NCBI GenBank assembly: GCA_965153355.1
Contig: OZ231128.1
Coordinates: 29,760,001 to 29,824,000, forward strand
DNA length: 64,000 nucleotides
From: Flaccisagitta enflata
Taxonomy: Eukaryota; Chaetognatha; Sagittoidea; Aphragmophora
Direction of reading: 5' to 3'
Positions 53,267-64,000 of the stretch are shown here, piece by piece. Below the pieces are notes generated by a model, which saw only the letters and a program-made list of their open reading frames with translations, was not told the origin of the DNA and did no database searches. The translations under genes and the position numbers were made by a program. Position 1 is the stretch's first letter. Each line of letters starts with the position of its first letter.

Positions 53267-53300
53267 GGCGTTGGCGTTGGCGTTGGCGTTGGTGTTGACG
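53160..53300. repeat. (TTG)n then (GGCGTT)n tract
   Basis: About 100 bp of GTT followed by six GTTGGC-type hexamers. Confidence 0.95.
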
Positions 53301-54116
53301 CTGGCGCTGGCGTTTTTTTCTCTCTTGCGGTCGTTTTTCTTCTCTTTTTTCTTTTTCTTTTGGCAAAATAGATAAACTGAGATGGATTTCATTTGCGTCA
53401 TATGCAAACCTTCGACGCAAACGCTTCTTTTTTTTCCTTTCATACATAAAACTTGCTTCGTTACATAATACTTCTGTCATCTTTTTTCTTTCCTTCTGCT
53501 CTTTGTCTGTTTCGCGTGAATTGTTCTTCCTGACGCGACGCAGTGCTTCCCCCCCCCCCTCCCGACGCAGTGCTTCCCCCTCTAGGCCGTCGTGAGAATG
53601 AAAGGAAGCAATCAGCCCGAATAAAAGAAAAGAGAAAATGCTCGGATGAAAAATCCCTTTGTGTACGTCTCACACCAACCATATATTTTTCTTTTTTTCT
53701 ATCATTTGACAGTATTTATTTGCCTAGATATTTTTCAATCATTTCTAGAACCTCGTGCACGAGATTCTGAAAGTTGATTTAACCGTCGATCGGTCGGTCT
53801 GTAACATTTGCATTTGCAGACCCAAGGCTTTAAAAAGAGTTGAAACTAACTTTTTTCAGACTGAAAAATTTGAAAACCCTCAGACTCAATTGTGGGACCT
53901 AACTAAAAGACGCCAAAAGCTATCAGATGATACCTCAATCACGTGCATAGAGTCTTGCTAGGCTGTATAAACGGGGGTGCAACAGTTTTTAGGGCAGCTT
54001 ATGTTTTAATTACATTACGACATTACGACTTGTCGGGCGTCTTGATTTCATTTGTCTGGCCTCGATTGGTTAAAGGAGTGTTTCGCGGTAAGTGGACTCA
54101 TGTGAGAGTTACTGAA

Positions 54117-54463
54117 ACAAGGCCGGATACACGGCTACCCTAGTCATGTGCCGGTGGGCAGGAGCAGTGCTGGAGAAAGTCACAAGGGCATCTGGGCAGG
54201 AGCTGTATGCTCAAAAAACTCAAAAACGCCGAAAAAGTAACAAGTGACGCGGGGTCACGATATTGTTGCGGACGGGTGGGCAGGGGCATCCAACCCCTAG
54301 CCTCACCCCAACCCTCCCGCTACCCCCCTCCAACACACTCACACAAACGCAACACCAACTGCAGCATCATAAATGCGCGTTTTTCGCGTTTTCGACTCGA
54401 GCGCGACGGACCGACGGACCAACGGACAAAGCCTCGTATGGAGTTGCGTGTCCGCGACTAAGA
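54117..54463 (-). mobile_element. two adjacent hairpin-ended element pieces (B 3' end, then a full A copy)
   Basis: 54117-54238 reads AAGGCCGGATACACGGCTAC then CCTAGTCATGTGCCGGTGG, a B-type 3' end. It is followed directly by AACAAGTGACGCGGGGTCAC at 54239 and an A-type copy ending GTGTCCGCGACTAAGAA. The arrangement suggests insertion of A into or beside B. Confidence 0.65.
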
Positions 54464-54680
54464 ATGATAATGATACTGATGTTTGGTTCGTGTAAATCGA
54501 CTAAAAATGATAATGATACTGATAATTGATTCGCGTAAATCTAACAATAGGATTTGTGCATGTTGACAAGGTCAGGTTCACTTACTACTTAAAGAATATA
54601 GAATTATGTGTTCGCAACTGAAAAGAAGCAGGAGCGTGATCGAATCATGGTGAGACAAATGGGTTGTTGGCTAATTGTTT

Positions 54681-54793
<113 letters not shown>

Positions 54794-55925
54794 TCATGGG
54801 CTGGATCACCGAGCCTGCCCATGGACTGCCTTTGAACTTGATCATTGAGTCAACCCTCAATAGAATAGAAAAATCATGACGAGAAACAACGCAGTTTAAG
54901 AAAGATGCACTCAACGCCTTTTTAGAAACAATAAAATAGACCATAAAAAGTTTTGAGAAAAACCATAAAATTTGATGCTCGCCTTTCAAGTAGCAAGGGG
55001 ATACCCGAAAATTCTATCTCACTTTTTCAGATAATATTGATGAAATAAGCCTGATAAGGTATTTTTAAAAGTATATCTTCAATGGAATATTAACCGGGAA
55101 CAATCTTTATATAAACCAGACAATAATAACTAAACGGAATTTGGGTTAAAATAATCGTTCTTTTCTGCTTTCTTCCTTTGACAAAAGTTGTCTTGCTCAG
55201 TAGTTTTCATTTAAATATGCCGTGGATAGATGCGATCGGGAGAAAGGGTGCGCATTGGAGAAAATATTTTTTTAAAACAGTTTTCAACAGTATGAAGTCT
55301 ACTCTATCACATTTGTGTGAATCGCGCGTATGGAAGAATTTTGAGACCCCCTTCTATTCATTCAAAGTTGATGGTTTTTTTAGCATTTTCTCAGGATTCC
55401 GTTTCTTGTTTTTTCTCGTTTTTTTCAATGTTGCTCGGTTGTCTCAGGTGTGTTTTGACGTAAATCTGCCCATGTGAGCACATATAAAGCTTTTAAACAT
55501 GTTTTCACCATTTATCTTATGTATATCAAACTCATTTTTACGCACAAATTAGACATTTTTCAACGATAGATCTCAGCGTTTTGAACAGTTACGTGTCCGG
55601 TCTCTATTTCAAGCATACACATGCTTGACCGTCGGTTGCTCTAATGTAACAGCACAGGTGTTTGAGGCAGCCGACGATCCAGCGGTAATTGTGGTGATTG
55701 TGGTGGGAGCAGTGGTAGCGATAATAAATTTTGATATGATATGACTCCATGTACAGTGAAATCTCAAAAAAATTGTGCGTGTAAAAATTATCATGGGAAA
55801 AAAACTATGACCGAGGCCTGTTTTGAAACTTAACAAAATTGTTGTCGCTTGCTTTAAATACAACTAGGAAAAATCAGATGTTTTCACCTTATATAGGCTT
55901 TAAGATAGCGGAACCATCGATACCT

Positions 55926-63658
<7,733 letters not shown>

Positions 63659-63775
63659 CTGAGGTAATCGATATTCATAATAGAACAATCATAACCATAC
63701 AACAACGGCAACTACATCACTATCAATACCAACAACGACAACAACATCAACAACAGCAAAAAAAGTAACAGCCAC

Positions 63776-63966
<191 letters not shown>

Positions 63967-64000
63967 TTGATGACAACAAAACAATTAACCTTCAGGGCGC

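Noticed and set aside
55178-55477. 99-codon plus-strand frame with a hydrophobic stretch
   Set aside because: AT/Phe-rich, no recognisable motif, ordinary length for chance in AT-rich DNA.

Overview
This is eukaryotic, metazoan DNA. It has phase-consistent spliceosomal introns, a BEL/Pao LTR retrotransposon (an animal-restricted clade), a GDNF-receptor-like gene, a Fyn-binding-protein-like (hSH3) adaptor gene and an extracellular gene ending in a discoidin (F5/8 type C) domain. I read it as a bilaterian invertebrate. The phylum is not decidable here; degenerate TTAGGG-like repeats at 43.3-43.6 kb argue weakly against most arthropods. The window is unusually rich in microsatellites (AG/CT, AC, AAC/GTT, AAAG/TTTC, TTTTC, TTCA, AAG), which interrupt introns, spacers and even coding exons.

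Layout. 1-3888: BEL/Pao polyprotein, 5' end outside the window, reading frame intact, followed by a probable 3' LTR to about 4.58 kb. 4.8-8.3 kb: foldback element with about 0.8-kb arms and a second foldback nested inside. 8.3-12 kb: spacer with satellites. 12329-18234, minus strand: three-exon gene for a 921-residue ADAP/PRAM-like adaptor with ten acidic Tyr-Asp motifs and a split hSH3 domain. 24392-45793, plus strand: sixteen phase-compatible exons of a GDNF-family-receptor-like (Gfrl/GFR-alpha type) protein with four GDNF-type cysteine modules, a C-terminal Cys domain and a hydrophobic, GPI-signal-like tail; its first exons are not found. 46-55 kb: spacer with foldbacks, a 71-bp minisatellite of about 16 copies and a long (AAC)n tract. 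55926-63658, minus strand: five exons of a Cys-rich extracellular protein with a terminal F5/8C domain, 5' end outside the window. 60.2-61.7 kb, in an intron of that gene: a minisatellite that switches strand.

The most unusual signal is a dispersed noncoding element (twenty or so full or partial copies). It has a short 5' hairpin, an adjacent CCGT/GGTC-rich tract, and a 3' segment ending in CTTGTT. An 8-9 base word in the 5' hairpin is complementary to a word near the 3' end, and the two change together between subfamilies. One copy supplies the stop codon of the Gfrl-like gene, and another supplies a candidate poly(A) signal of the adaptor gene. A second TIR-type family (GGGCAGCGGCCC ends) carries internal CTCAGGCC minisatellites.

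The three host genes look functionally independent: a membrane receptor, an intracellular tyrosine-phosphorylation adaptor and an extracellular adhesion-type protein. Nothing in the sequence links them beyond proximity.
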